The translations under genes and the position numbers were made by a program. 38,514 nucleotides of DNA, taken from the NCBI GenBank assembly GCA_937873445.1, contig CALMWF010000013.1, positions 1-38,514 on the forward strand, in the 5' to 3' direction. Under the pieces are notes generated by a model. It did not search any database and was not told where the DNA came from. It saw only the letters and a list, made by a program, of their open reading frames with translations. This document shows, piece after piece, positions 18,411-26,949 of the stretch; within the stretch, counting starts at the first letter, position 1, and the number at the start of each line of letters is the position of its first letter. This stretch comes from an uncultured Alphaproteobacteria bacterium. Its GTDB lineage: Bacteria > Pseudomonadota > Alphaproteobacteria > Rhizobiales > Aestuariivirgaceae.

Positions 18411-18958
18411 GCTGCACCTCCCGCCAGCCGGTCACGCCACTCCTGCACGGCGCTGGCAAATCGGGTCGAGCCGGCCTGGGCGCTGAGGTCCGCGCCCGGC
18501 CCCTCCACAAAGGTCACCATGGCGGCGGCCTCGCCCAGGGCCGCCCGCAAACCGTCCAGCAGATCGCCCGGCCCGGTCACCGTCAGGGCGCCGCCATCGG
18601 CCAGGTGCCGGCGCAACAGCGCGGCAAAATCAGCCACCGCCCGCCCCCTCACCTCGCTGTCAAGAAAGGGCGTCAGAACCGCCTCCACCGCCGCCGCCAG
18701 CCGCTCTTCCAGAACTGTCATCTGATGCTGGATGAGGGCGGCAAGCTCTTCGGCCTCAGCCTGCACCCAGCGCTGGCGGGCTGCGGCCACTTCCTCGTCC
18801 ACAAGGTTTCGGCACTGGGCTGCTGCCTCTTCCTCCCGTGCCAGAAGCTGCGTGCGCTGGGCCGCCAGTTCGGTCTCCAGGGCCGCCAGCCGTTCCAGTC
18901 CCGGCAGGCGCGCTCTTTCACGCGGGGCTGCGGCCAGCCAGTCCTTCAGCGTGCGCAT
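18407..18958 (-). CDS. fliH: FliH-like flagellar export ATPase regulator
   Basis: The 183-residue product is a helical, glutamate/alanine-rich protein with a long coiled coil (about residues 20-110). A small C-terminal domain (LTVTGPGDLLDGLRAAL) resembles the FliH/HrpE stator-like domain. FliH binds FliI and tethers it to the C ring. It follows fliF by 3 bp, close to where fliH is found in many flagellar operons, and overlaps motB by 4 bp. The sequence family is weakly conserved. Confidence 0.75.
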   Translation of the reverse strand: MRTLKDWLAAAPRERARLPGLERLAALETELAAQRTQLLAREEEAAAQCRNLVDEEVAAARQRWVQAEAEELAALIQHQMTVLEERLAAAVEAVLTPFLDSEVRGRAVADFAALLRRHLADGGALTVTGPGDLLDGLRAALGEAAAMVTFVEGPGADLSAQAGSTRFASAVQEWRDRLAGGAA

Positions 18959-18961
18959 GGC

Positions 18962-20569
18962 CTAACCCACCGTGTCCGGCTGTCGCAGCCACTGTTTCAG
19001 AACCTGGGCCGCCCGGTCGGCGTCAATCTCGACAATGCGGGCCAGCTTGTCCTGCGGCGCCTTGCCCGACAGCAGCAGCAGCTCCTGCGCCGTGGCGTCG
19101 GTAATTGCCCCCTGCCCCGGCTCCAGCCCCGGCAACTGACCAACCGCAGCGGGCGCGGGTGCACCTGCCGGCGGGGCAGCCAGAATGAGTTTCAGCGCCG
19201 GCTTCAGCCCCAGCAGCATCACCAGCAGCGACACGATGATCAGCGCCGCCGCATTGATGACGCTGCCCACATGGCCCGAAAGCCGCATCATGAGGCTTTC
19301 CTCGGGCATGGCATCAAGGGCTGCCTGATCGGCGATGAAATCAACCGCTGTCACGGTCAGCGTGTCGCCGCGCTTTTCCGAAAAGCCAATGGCCGAGCGG
19401 GCCAGCCGCGCCAGTTCATCAATGCGCGCGGTGATCTTGTCCTCGGGCGCATTGTCGCCCAGCGATTTTGCCAGCACCGGCCGGTTCACCACCACGGCCA
19501 CCGACAACAGGTCAACGCCATAGCCATGCGACACGGTGGCTGTCTGCTTGGAATTGATTTCGTAATTGGCGGTTTCTTCCTTGCGTTCCTTCTTGTCGGA
19601 CGAACTGTCGCCGCCACCGGATGAGGGGTTGGCCTCCTGCGGCACATTCTGTTCCACACTCACCGCCTGTTGCGACTGGCGGTTCTGCGATTCATTGTTT
19701 TCCTTCACCGAGCGCGTCGACCGTTCAACCTTGGACTCGGGGTCAAAGGCCGTCTCATTGATCTCGCGCCGATCGGTGTTGAGCCTGGCTGTGACACTGA
19801 CGCGAAAATTCCCCACTCCCAGATAGGGTGACAGGGTGCGGGAAATCTTGTCCTCGGCGTCGGCGGCCACCTCATGTTCAAGGCCGATGAGCTGTCCGGG
19901 CTGGGCCATGGCCTCATCGCCGCCCGCCGCCAGAAGCGCCCCGTCCGTGGTCATCACCGTCACCTGATTGGGCAAAAGCCCCGGCACCGCGGCCGCCACC
20001 AGATGCTGCACCGCCTCAGAGCGGAAGCCCGCGGTCGCGCCGTCGAGACGCAGCACCACCGAAGCCGTGGGCTGTTCGGCTGCCGCCCGGAAACTGCCCT
20101 CGTTGCGCAGCGCCAGGTGAACCCGCGCCGCCTTGACGCCGGCTATCTGCTGGATGGTGCGCGCCAGTTCCCCTTCCAGCGCCCTGACCCGCGTCACCTG
20201 CTGCATGAAGGAGGTGAGGCCGAGAGAACCCATCTTGTCAAAAAGCTCGTATCCCGACCGGTCGCTCTTCGGCAGGCCCTGTTCAGCCAGGATCATGCGC
20301 GCCGTGGCGGTCTTGCCATAGTCGACCAGCACCGCGTCGCCCTTGACGCTGACGTCAAAGGCAATGCCCGCCGCCGCCAGCGCCGCGCCAATGCGATTCA
20401 CATCCTCGGTGTCGAGGTTGGAATAGAGTACCTCGCGCGCTGGGCGCGACAGATAATAGCCCGACACCGCCACCAGTGCGAACACCGTAAGCCCCGCCAC
20501 CGCCAGCGCGGCAAGCCGCCTTCCGCCCAGCGCCGCCAGACCGGCAAAAAGACGCGTCATCCAAACCAT
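18962..20569 (-). CDS. fliF: Flagellar MS-ring protein FliF
   Basis: FliF forms the inner-membrane MS ring on which the basal body is built. The 535-residue product has two membrane segments (about residues 20-42 and 425-447) bracketing the periplasmic ring-building domains. Conserved stretches include YSNLDTEDVNRIGAAL, SYELFDKMG-like GYELFDKMGSLGLTSF and VKAARVHLAL. A hydrophilic serine/asparagine-rich loop lies near residues 280-330. The C-terminal tail (LARIVEIDADRAAQVLKQWL) is the FliG-binding part. A second ATG at 20560 is possible. It is 74 bp downstream of the first flagellin stop. Confidence 0.95.
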   Translation of the reverse strand: MVWMTRLFAGLAALGGRRLAALAVAGLTVFALVAVSGYYLSRPAREVLYSNLDTEDVNRIGAALAAAGIAFDVSVKGDAVLVDYGKTATARMILAEQGLPKSDRSGYELFDKMGSLGLTSFMQQVTRVRALEGELARTIQQIAGVKAARVHLALRNEGSFRAAAEQPTASVVLRLDGATAGFRSEAVQHLVAAAVPGLLPNQVTVMTTDGALLAAGGDEAMAQPGQLIGLEHEVAADAEDKISRTLSPYLGVGNFRVSVTARLNTDRREINETAFDPESKVERSTRSVKENNESQNRQSQQAVSVEQNVPQEANPSSGGGDSSSDKKERKEETANYEINSKQTATVSHGYGVDLLSVAVVVNRPVLAKSLGDNAPEDKITARIDELARLARSAIGFSEKRGDTLTVTAVDFIADQAALDAMPEESLMMRLSGHVGSVINAAALIIVSLLVMLLGLKPALKLILAAPPAGAPAPAAVGQLPGLEPGQGAITDATAQELLLLSGKAPQDKLARIVEIDADRAAQVLKQWLRQPDTVG

Positions 20570-20643
20570 GCCACTCAGCCTCTCACAAACGGATGCCCGT
20601 TGCCGATGCTAACGCCCGGCCCTTGCCCGAAACCGGAGAGTGC

Positions 20644-21570
20644 TCAGCCCTTGAACAGGGACAGGATGTTCTGGCTGTTCTGATTGGCGATGGACAGCGC
20701 CTGCACGCCCAGCTGCTGCTGCACCTGCAAGGCCTGCAGCTTGGTTGACTCTTCGGTCATGTCGGCATCAACCAGGCTGGAAATGCCGCGGTCCAGGGCG
20801 TTCATCAGGCTCGACACGAAATCGCTCTGCAGCGAAATCCGCTTCTTCACCGCGCCCACGTCAGCCGCTGCCGTGGTCATCTTGCCCAGCGCCGTGTCCA
20901 CCCAGCCCACCATCTGCTCCAGATCGGCCAGATCATTGGCGGAATCGGTGAGGGTGGAAATATCCAGCGTCGCCACCGAATAGGCCGTGCCACCATTGGT
21001 CGTGGTGTCGGCAAGATCGAGAATGCCCGACTGGTCGTTGGCATCATAGAGTTTCATGTCAGCGATGGTGATGGAAATGGTCTGGATGGTGATTGTGCCG
21101 TTGCTGCGCCCGAACGACGAGACAATGGACTTGGTGTCATTGTACCCGGCCACGCCCGAATCCACCGACAGCCAGTTCTCGCCGGAGAAGACCGAGGAAT
21201 CCGCCACACTCTTGAGCTGAAGCTGAAGCTGGGCGATTTCGGCCTGCACCTTGCCGCGGTCCACGCCGGGCTGGCGCGCCGCCACCAGCTTGCTCTTGAT
21301 CTCCTTGACCAGATCAATGGTGCTGTTGACACCGGTATAGGCCACATCGACGGTGGCCCCGCCAAGGCCCAGCGCATCCTTGACGGTGGACAGTGCTGAA
21401 TTGTCCGAACGCATGGTGGTGGCAATGGACCAGTAGGCGGCATTGTCCTCGGCCGTGGCCACGCGATAGCCGGTGGAAATGCGGTTCTGGGTCTGATCCA
21501 GAGCCTTGTTGGTCTTGTTCAAACTGGAAAGGGCCGTCATGGCCGAGGCATTGGTGATGATGCTGCTCAT
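20644..21570 (-). CDS. Flagellin (copy 1, downstream)
   Basis: This is the filament subunit, 308 residues, the compact size usual in rhizobia. It has conserved terminal helices (SSIITNASAMTALSSL to ALDQTQNRISTGYRVA at the N-terminus; LQALQVQQQLGVQALSIANQ at the C-terminus) and a short variable centre (about 150-205). It is closely related to copy 2 over both termini, so the pair arose by tandem duplication; the central region differs most. It has its own 202-bp upstream region, which carries a block shared with copy 2. Export is by the flagellar gate, with no Sec signal. Confidence 0.96.
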   Translation of the reverse strand: MSSIITNASAMTALSSLNKTNKALDQTQNRISTGYRVATAEDNAAYWSIATTMRSDNSALSTVKDALGLGGATVDVAYTGVNSTIDLVKEIKSKLVAARQPGVDRGKVQAEIAQLQLQLKSVADSSVFSGENWLSVDSGVAGYNDTKSIVSSFGRSNGTITIQTISITIADMKLYDANDQSGILDLADTTTNGGTAYSVATLDISTLTDSANDLADLEQMVGWVDTALGKMTTAAADVGAVKKRISLQSDFVSSLMNALDRGISSLVDADMTEESTKLQALQVQQQLGVQALSIANQNSQNILSLFKG

Positions 21571-21597
21571 GGTCTGTCCCGCGCGTCACACGAAAGG

Positions 21598-21633
21598 GGA
21601 CATGCCGGACCGGACCGGAATGGCAGCGGGGGC
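21598..21633 (-). promoter_or_regulatory. Conserved upstream block of flagellin copy 1
   Basis: This 36-bp segment lies 28 bp upstream of the flagellin 1 ATG and matches 22737-22773 (upstream of flagellin 2) at nearly every position, with one gap. The shared core reads GCCCCCGCTGCCAT, then a CCGG-containing centre, then TCCGGCATGTCC on the minus strand. TGCC and GGCA can pair in both copies. It could be a promoter/operator element, or an mRNA leader element for FlbT. Which of these applies is not visible from sequence. Confidence 0.6.
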
Positions 21634-21736
21634 CTCATGCCAGGCGCAAATCACGCCCTGCCATGGCCAGAGACTGCACCGTCAGCGTTAAGGATTGGTA
21701 AAGCCGGCGTCTCACTTCGGACAGGCGGCAGGACAA

Positions 21737-21764
21737 GGCCGCGGGGAGGAGCCTCCCCGCGGCC
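21737..21764 (-). terminator. Perfect 13-bp hairpin after flagellin copy 2
   Basis: GGCCGCGGGGAGG (21737-21749) and its exact reverse complement (21752-21764) form a very stable stem 8 bases past the TGA of flagellin 2. TTGTCC follows on the minus strand, so this fits an intrinsic terminator with a weak T-tract. It would separate the two flagellin transcripts or stabilise the 3' end of an abundant mRNA. Confidence 0.8.
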
Positions 21765-21772
21765 CTATTCAC

Positions 21773-22696
21773 TCAGCGGAACAGCGACAGAATGGTCTGG
21801 CTGCTCTGGTTGGCGATGGAGAGCGCCTGCACGCCGAGCTGCTGTTGCACCTGCAGGGCCTGAAGCTTGGTCGACTCTTCCGTCATGTCGGCATCCACCA
21901 GCGTGCCAATGCCGCGGTCAATGGCGTTCATCAGCGACGTGACGAAGTCCTTCTGCAGCGTAGTGCGGGTCTTCACCGCGCCAACATTGGCGGCCGCCGA
22001 GGTCATGCCGGAAATGGCAGAGTCCACCGTGCCGATCATCTGCTCGAGGTCGGCCAGATCATTGGCCGTGTCGGTGAGCGCGGAAATGTTCAGCGTGGCC
22101 ACTGAATAAGTGACGGCACCATGGGTCGTGGTCGCTTCCGTATCAAGCAGACCGGACTGGTCATCGGCATCGTAAAGCTTGATGTCGCTGATATCGACAC
22201 TGATGGTGCCGATGGAAATGGCGCCAGCCGACCGGGTGAACGACGAAACCATGGACTTGGTGGCGTTGAAGCCCGTCGCGCCGGAATCGACCGACAGCCA
22301 GTTCTCGCCGGAGAACACCGAGGAGTCGGCCACCGACTTCAGCTGGTTCTGCAGCTCGGTGATTTCGGCCTGCACCTTGGAGCGGTCAACGCCCGGCTGG
22401 CGCGCCGCCACCAGCTTGTTCTTGATTTCCTTGGTGACATCGATGGCGCTGTTGATGCCGGTATAGGTGACGTCGAGGGTAGACGAGCCGAGACCGAGCG
22501 CATCCTTGACCGTCGCCAGCGATTCCTTGTCGGAGCGCATGGTTGTGGCGATCGACCAGTAGGCGGCGTTGTCTTCGGCGCTGGCAACCTTGTAGCCGGT
22601 GGAAATGCGGCTCTGGGTCTTGTCGAGTGATTTGTTGGTGGCATTGAGCGAAGAAAGCGCGGTCATTGCCGATGTGTTGGTCAAAATGCTGGCCAT
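21773..22696 (-). CDS. Flagellin (copy 2, upstream)
   Basis: The 307-residue filament subunit starts MASILTNTSAMTALSSLNA. The N-terminal helices (to about residue 140) and C-terminal helices (from about 215) are nearly the same as in flagellin 1, with a divergent centre. The start at 22696 is chosen because flagellins begin this way and GAGGGA lies upstream; an open frame runs 39 codons further through the leader. It follows fliP by 186 bp, starts its own leader with the conserved block, and is followed by a strong hairpin, so it is likely transcribed alone at high level. Confidence 0.96.
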   Translation of the reverse strand: MASILTNTSAMTALSSLNATNKSLDKTQSRISTGYKVASAEDNAAYWSIATTMRSDKESLATVKDALGLGSSTLDVTYTGINSAIDVTKEIKNKLVAARQPGVDRSKVQAEITELQNQLKSVADSSVFSGENWLSVDSGATGFNATKSMVSSFTRSAGAISIGTISVDISDIKLYDADDQSGLLDTEATTTHGAVTYSVATLNISALTDTANDLADLEQMIGTVDSAISGMTSAAANVGAVKTRTTLQKDFVTSLMNAIDRGIGTLVDADMTEESTKLQALQVQQQLGVQALSIANQSSQTILSLFR

Positions 22697-22736
22697 AATG
22701 TCTATTCCCTCAGGACTGACTGACTGTGAGTGAAAT

Positions 22737-22773
22737 GGACATGCCGGACTGAAACCGGGATGGCAGCGGGGGC
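22737..22773 (-). promoter_or_regulatory. Conserved upstream block of flagellin copy 2
   Basis: This 37-bp segment is the counterpart of 21598-21633 and lies 41 bp upstream of the flagellin 2 ATG. Just beyond it, 22771-22781 reads GGCATAATGCC, a perfect 5-bp palindrome around one base; in copy 1 this palindrome is only partly kept. No sigma-54 (GG-N10-GC) or sigma-28 match was seen in the block. Confidence 0.6.
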
Positions 22774-22882
22774 ATAATGCCGGACAGGCCTCGAAGGCCT
22801 TTCGTCCTGCCATGACCAGCGTTCTATCAGCGAAATCTTAAAGTGAAGCTAATAAGGTTCGCACAATCTTCGGCTGCTGCGA

Positions 22883-23641
22883 TTATTGTGAAAAAGATCG
22901 AATCAGGCTTCCCGCCAGCAGGCTCCAGCCGTCCACCAGCACGAAAAACAGCACCTTGAAAGGCAGCGAGATGATCGTTGGCGGCAGCATCATCATGCCC
23001 ATGGACATGGTGACCATGGCGACAATGAGATCGATGATGAGAAAGGGCAGCGCGATCAGAAAACCCATTTCAAAGCCGCGCCGCAGTTCCGAGATCATGA
23101 AGGCGGGAATAAGAATGCGCAGATCGCGCGCATCGCTGGCCCCGGCCAGACCCTTGCTCTCCGCCGCCACGTCCTGGAACAGCGCCAGGTCCTTCTCGCG
23201 AACCGTTTTCACCATGAAGTCGCGGAACGGTGCGGTAATCCGCTCATAGGCCTGGCTATCGCTGATCTCTCCGGCGCTGTAGGGCTTGAGCCCGCCCTCC
23301 CAGGCGGTGGTGAAGGTGGGCGCCATGATGAAGAAGGTGAGGAACAGCGCCAGCGAGATCATCACCAGATTGGCGGGCGTGGTCTGAAGCCCAAGCCCGG
23401 AGCGCAGGAAGGACAGCGCGATGATGATGCGGGTGAAACTCGTCACCATGATGAGCAGCCCCGGCGCCAGCGACAGCACCGTCAGCACCAGCAGATATTG
23501 AATGATCTTGCCCGACACCGCCCCACCCTGCGCGGGTAGAAGCTGGCCCAGCATGTCGGTGAGCGCTGGTGCGGCCTCCTGCGCCTCAGCCAGGCCCGCC
23601 CCCGCCACCAGCATCACCAGCACCAGCACCAGCCGTTTCAT
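22883..23641 (-). CDS. fliP: Flagellar export gate protein FliP
   Basis: FliP forms the pentameric core of the export gate in the inner membrane. The 252-residue product has a cleavable signal peptide (about residues 1-20), four membrane segments and the FliP signatures. These are LVMISLALFLTFFIMAPTF (about 92-110) and, near the C-terminus, FEMGFLIALPFLIIDLIVA followed by MTMSMGMMMLPPTIISLPFK. Length is standard. It overlaps fliL by 4 bp. The inverted repeat CACAAT/ATTGTG (22862-22867, 22885-22890) spans its stop codon. Confidence 0.96.
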   Translation of the reverse strand: MKRLVLVLVMLVAGAGLAEAQEAAPALTDMLGQLLPAQGGAVSGKIIQYLLVLTVLSLAPGLLIMVTSFTRIIIALSFLRSGLGLQTTPANLVMISLALFLTFFIMAPTFTTAWEGGLKPYSAGEISDSQAYERITAPFRDFMVKTVREKDLALFQDVAAESKGLAGASDARDLRILIPAFMISELRRGFEMGFLIALPFLIIDLIVAMVTMSMGMMMLPPTIISLPFKVLFFVLVDGWSLLAGSLIRSFSQ

Positions 23642-24210
23642 TCGACCACCAATGTGCGGATCAGCACGTCCTGCACCTCATCAGGATTGAGACTCTTGAC
23701 CAGCGTTTTCAGATCTTCGCGGAAGTTGAGAAGCCCGCTCGCCCCCTCCACCTCCGAGAGGGTGATGGAGCGCAGATAGATCATGATCTGCTCGGCCACC
23801 CGGGCGCGCACGATTTCCGGTGTGTCCTTCAAATCCTTGCGGCACACCACCGAGGCCTCAAGCCGCGCCCAGGCACCAGCCGGATTCGACACATTGGTGA
23901 TGATCGGATCGAGTGCCAGAACCTGCAGTTCAACCGGCGGCTCCGGTTCCTTTGCGGGTTCCACTGCCGCAGCATTTTCAGTGCCGTGCTCTGCTGCCGC
24001 CTCACCCTCCGGCCGGGGGGTGGGCGCAGCCTGTGCCACCGCCCCCGCCGCAACCGGCGCTGCCGCAACGCGCTTCGGCGCGTCCCGGCCCAGGAAATAG
24101 CCGCCCCCGAAGCCTGCCGCCCCGCCGAGCACCGCCAGAACGACCAGGGCCAGCATCAGCCCCTTGCCGCTGCCGCCTGCGTCGGTGTTTTTTTCCGATT
24201 CGTCCGCCAT
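23638..24210 (-). CDS. fliL: Flagellar basal body-associated protein FliL
   Basis: FliL is a single-pass inner-membrane protein near the stators that supports motor torque. The 190-residue product has a membrane segment (about residues 20-42), an alanine/proline/glutamate-rich linker and the periplasmic FliL domain (about 95-190). The domain contains LDPIITNVSNPAGAWARLEA and IMIYLRSITLSEVEGASG. The start at 24210 (MADESEKN) is preferred; the longer open frame overlaps flgH. It lies 7 bp after flgH and overlaps fliP by 4 bp. Confidence 0.92.
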   Translation of the reverse strand: MADESEKNTDAGGSGKGLMLALVVLAVLGGAAGFGGGYFLGRDAPKRVAAAPVAAGAVAQAAPTPRPEGEAAAEHGTENAAAVEPAKEPEPPVELQVLALDPIITNVSNPAGAWARLEASVVCRKDLKDTPEIVRARVAEQIMIYLRSITLSEVEGASGLLNFREDLKTLVKSLNPDEVQDVLIRTLVVE

Positions 24211-24217
24211 GACCCCA

Positions 24218-24907
24218 TCAAAAGGGGGTAAACTTGTCCCAAAGTTGCTGCCCCCAGCCGGGCTGCTGCACATCCGACAAGCGCCCCTGCCCGCCATAGG
24301 AAATGCGGGCCTCGGCAATCTTCTCATAGGTGATGGTGTTGTCGGGCGTAATGTCGCGCGGATTGACCAGGCCCTGCACCACCAGGCGGCGCTTTTCGTA
24401 ATTGACCAGAATTTCCTGACTGCCCTCGATGAGCAGCAGGCCGTTGGGCAGAACCTCCTTCACCACGGCCGCGAGCGACAGGGTGATCTTTTCCGACCGC
24501 ACCGTGGCGCCCTGGCCGCTGGCCGAGGAGTTGGATGTGACATCGGCATTGCCGGAGCCCTGGGCAATCAGATTGAAGAAGCCCACATCCATGTTGGCGT
24601 CGGCGTTGCTGTTGGACTTGCGGCTGCGGTTCGAGGAATTGTTCAGGCTGGCCTTGTCGTTGACGGCAATCTTCACCGTGACCAGATCACCCTGCTGGCG
24701 CGCCCTGGCATCGCGGAAATAATCGGCAGGCCCCCCCTGCCATGATGTGGCCGAGGCGTTGAAAGGGGTTGCCCCCGCCGCCACCGGCGATGGCTCCGCG
24801 CTCAACCCCGACCCCACCGGCGTCATGGCGGGGGCTGCATTGAAATCTTCCATGCTGGCCGCACAACCGCCCAGCATCACACACGCCACCATCAACACCC
24901 GCCTCAT
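24218..24907 (-). CDS. flgH: Flagellar L-ring protein FlgH
   Basis: FlgH is an outer-membrane lipoprotein forming the L ring. The 229-residue product has a lipobox (MLGGC, lipidated cysteine about residue 15). It has the conserved core QGDLVTVKIAVNDKASLNN, a serine/asparagine-rich stretch, EVLPNGLLLIEGSQEILVN and GLVNPRDITPDNTI. Length is standard. It overlaps motE by 4 bp and precedes fliL by 7 bp. Confidence 0.96.
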   Translation of the reverse strand: MRRVLMVACVMLGGCAASMEDFNAAPAMTPVGSGLSAEPSPVAAGATPFNASATSWQGGPADYFRDARARQQGDLVTVKIAVNDKASLNNSSNRSRKSNSNADANMDVGFFNLIAQGSGNADVTSNSSASGQGATVRSEKITLSLAAVVKEVLPNGLLLIEGSQEILVNYEKRRLVVQGLVNPRDITPDNTITYEKIAEARISYGGQGRLSDVQQPGWGQQLWDKFTPF

Positions 24908-25401
24908 GGACCTGCCCCGGCGCTGGAAATGACTTTGGCCAGCAGAGCCGCGCGCTTCGGCTCCATGGCATTGAGAATGGCCCCCGCCGCTGCGGGTTTG
25001 AGCTTGCGCAGGATCGAGGTTGCCACCCGCACATCAAGCCGCACGATCTGCTGGGCCGCCACATCAGGCTCCAGCGTGCCGTAGATCTTCACCAGTTCAT
25101 CGCCCGCCGCATTGAGCAGCGCCTCGCGCCGTTCCACCCACTGTTTCAGTATTGCCGTGCGCAGGTTGAGTTCGCTGATCTTCTCTGCCACCGCGTCGCG
25201 CAGCGCTGAAAGTTCCGCCTGCTGGCGCGCCACCCGTGCCTCCGCCGCCGCCTCGGAAAAATTCACGCAATAATCGCGTTCCAGCGGGCGCGGCTGGCCG
25301 GTGGGCGTCACCATGTTCGGCACATCCGGCGGTGGCGCCGGTTCTTCGGCCTGGGCCAGTGTCGGCACGGCCACCATCATCATGGCAAGCCAGCGTCTCA
25401 T
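24904..25401 (-). CDS. motE: Periplasmic chaperone MotE
   Basis: MotE in Sinorhizobium is a periplasmic chaperone that folds and stabilises MotC. The 165-residue product has a signal peptide (about residues 1-18), a coiled segment (about 50-95) and a C-terminal MgtE-N-like helical repeat (KIYGTLEPDVAAQQIVRLD, then ILRKLKPAAAGAILNAMEP) typical of MotE. The gene sits between flgI and flgH with 4-bp overlaps, the rhizobial position. motC is also in the locus. Confidence 0.9.
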   Translation of the reverse strand: MRRWLAMMMVAVPTLAQAEEPAPPPDVPNMVTPTGQPRPLERDYCVNFSEAAAEARVARQQAELSALRDAVAEKISELNLRTAILKQWVERREALLNAAGDELVKIYGTLEPDVAAQQIVRLDVRVATSILRKLKPAAAGAILNAMEPKRAALLAKVISSAGAGP

Positions 25402-26498
25402 TGCACCACCAATTCACCCTGAAGGGCTCCCGCCGTCTTGATCGCCTGCAATATGGCGATGATGCCCGGCGGCTTGAGCCCCATCTGGTTGAGGCCGCGC
25501 ACCAGTTCGTCAATGGTCGGCCCCTGCAGCATGGCCACATGGCCGCCGGTCTGGGCCACGCCCACATCGGTTTCCGGCAGCACCAGCGTTTCGCCATCTG
25601 ACAGGGGATTGGGCTGCGAGGCCTGCGGCGTCTCGGTAACGCGCACGGTAATCGACCCCTGCGTCACCGCCACCGGCTTCACCCTCACCTTGTCACCAAT
25701 GACAATGGTGCCGGTGCGCTCATCCACCACCACCCGGGCTGACCCATCCACCTCCACGGTCAGGTCGCCCAGTTCAGCCAGCAGCCGCGAGGCCGACATT
25801 TTCTCCGGCCGCTTGATCACCACGCTGCGAAAATCATGGGCTTCGGCAATGGTGCCGCCATAGTTCTGGCGGGCATGGGCGTTGATCACATCCGCCACCG
25901 TCACCGCCGTCTTGAAATCAGGGTTGTTCAATTGCAGCGCCAGGGTGCGGGTGCCGTTCATGTCGGTGGTATTGTCCTTTTCCACCAGCCCGCCATTGGG
26001 AATGCGGCCCGAGGTGGGCACACCCTGGGTTACCGCTTCCGCCTGTCCGGCAGCGGCAAAACCCGTCACCATGACCGGCCCCTGCGCCACCACATAGGCT
26101 TCGCCATCGGCGGCTATGAGCGGCGTCATGGCCAGCATGCCGCCCGCCAGTGACGAGGCATCCCCCATCGACGACACCGTCACATCAAGCCGTGATCCCT
26201 GCGCCACAAACGGCGGCAGGGTGGCCGTCACCACCACGGCGGCAACGTTGCGGGCGCGCAGCGTGCCCGCCTCCACCCCCACCCCCATGCGCTGCAGCAT
26301 GGAGCGCATGGACTGTTCGGTGAACGGCGCATTGCGCAGCGAGTCGCCCGTGCCGGAAAGGCCGATGACCAGCCCGTAGCCCACCAGCTGATTGTCGCGC
26401 AGGCCCTGCACGGTGGTAATGTCCTTGATCCGCTCGGTCGCACCCAGGGGGGCCACGGCGAGAAGCAGCGCCACCAGCGCCAGACAAAGCCTCTTCAT
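25398..26498 (-). CDS. flgI: Flagellar P-ring protein FlgI
   Basis: FlgI forms the periplasmic P ring around the rod. The 366-residue product has a signal peptide (about residues 1-20) and the family start ERIKDITTVQGLRDNQLVGYGL. Further blocks are RNVAAVVVTATLPPF, GMLAMTPLIAADGEAYVVAQG and, near the C-terminus, LNQMGLKPPGIIAILQAIK. Length is standard. It overlaps flgA and motE by 4 bp. Confidence 0.97.
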   Translation of the reverse strand: MKRLCLALVALLLAVAPLGATERIKDITTVQGLRDNQLVGYGLVIGLSGTGDSLRNAPFTEQSMRSMLQRMGVGVEAGTLRARNVAAVVVTATLPPFVAQGSRLDVTVSSMGDASSLAGGMLAMTPLIAADGEAYVVAQGPVMVTGFAAAGQAEAVTQGVPTSGRIPNGGLVEKDNTTDMNGTRTLALQLNNPDFKTAVTVADVINAHARQNYGGTIAEAHDFRSVVIKRPEKMSASRLLAELGDLTVEVDGSARVVVDERTGTIVIGDKVRVKPVAVTQGSITVRVTETPQASQPNPLSDGETLVLPETDVGVAQTGGHVAMLQGPTIDELVRGLNQMGLKPPGIIAILQAIKTAGALQGELVVQ

Positions 26499-26944
26499 AG
26501 TGCCGCCACCAGCGTGCCATCGGCCCGCACCAGAACCCGCAATTCCGCCCCCGTCTCGCTGTTGCGCGCCCGGATCAAGTCACCCGCCGCGCCATCATCC
26601 AGCGGTTCCACCATAAGATCGATGCTGAGCGCCCCCTTCTGCCAGGCGGCATGGGCCGGAACGCCCTTGCGCACCACCCGCTGCCCCGCCACATGGGCCA
26701 GCGCAATGGGCTTGCCGGCAACCAGCGTGCGCCGCGCCGTCTTGCCCTCGAGTTGCGCGCGCGTCATGGCAAAGCGGTCCGGCGTGTCAGCCGTCAGGTG
26801 AAAATCCTTGAAGCCGATGCGCTGCGCGTCCAGCACATCGCCCGGATAAAGCGTCACCACCGGCACCGGCAGGGGCTTCACCTCGGCCAGCGCCGGTTCA
26901 GCGCCCCCCAGCAGCATCGCCATGACCAGCAGCCGCCGCATCAT
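26495..26944 (-). CDS. flgA: P-ring assembly chaperone FlgA
   Basis: FlgA is a periplasmic chaperone for FlgI. The 149-residue product has a signal peptide (about residues 1-20) and the SAF-like C-terminal domain: ARRTLVAGKPIALAHVAGQ, GALSIDLMVEPLDDGAAGDLI in part, and the ending ADGTLVAAL. It is short, as in other rhizobial FlgA proteins. A second ATG follows at 26941 and has slightly better spacing to the GAGG site. It lies 5 bp after flgG and overlaps flgI. Confidence 0.92.
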   Translation of the reverse strand: MMRRLLVMAMLLGGAEPALAEVKPLPVPVVTLYPGDVLDAQRIGFKDFHLTADTPDRFAMTRAQLEGKTARRTLVAGKPIALAHVAGQRVVRKGVPAHAAWQKGALSIDLMVEPLDDGAAGDLIRARNSETGAELRVLVRADGTLVAAL

Positions 26945-26949
26945 CCGCC

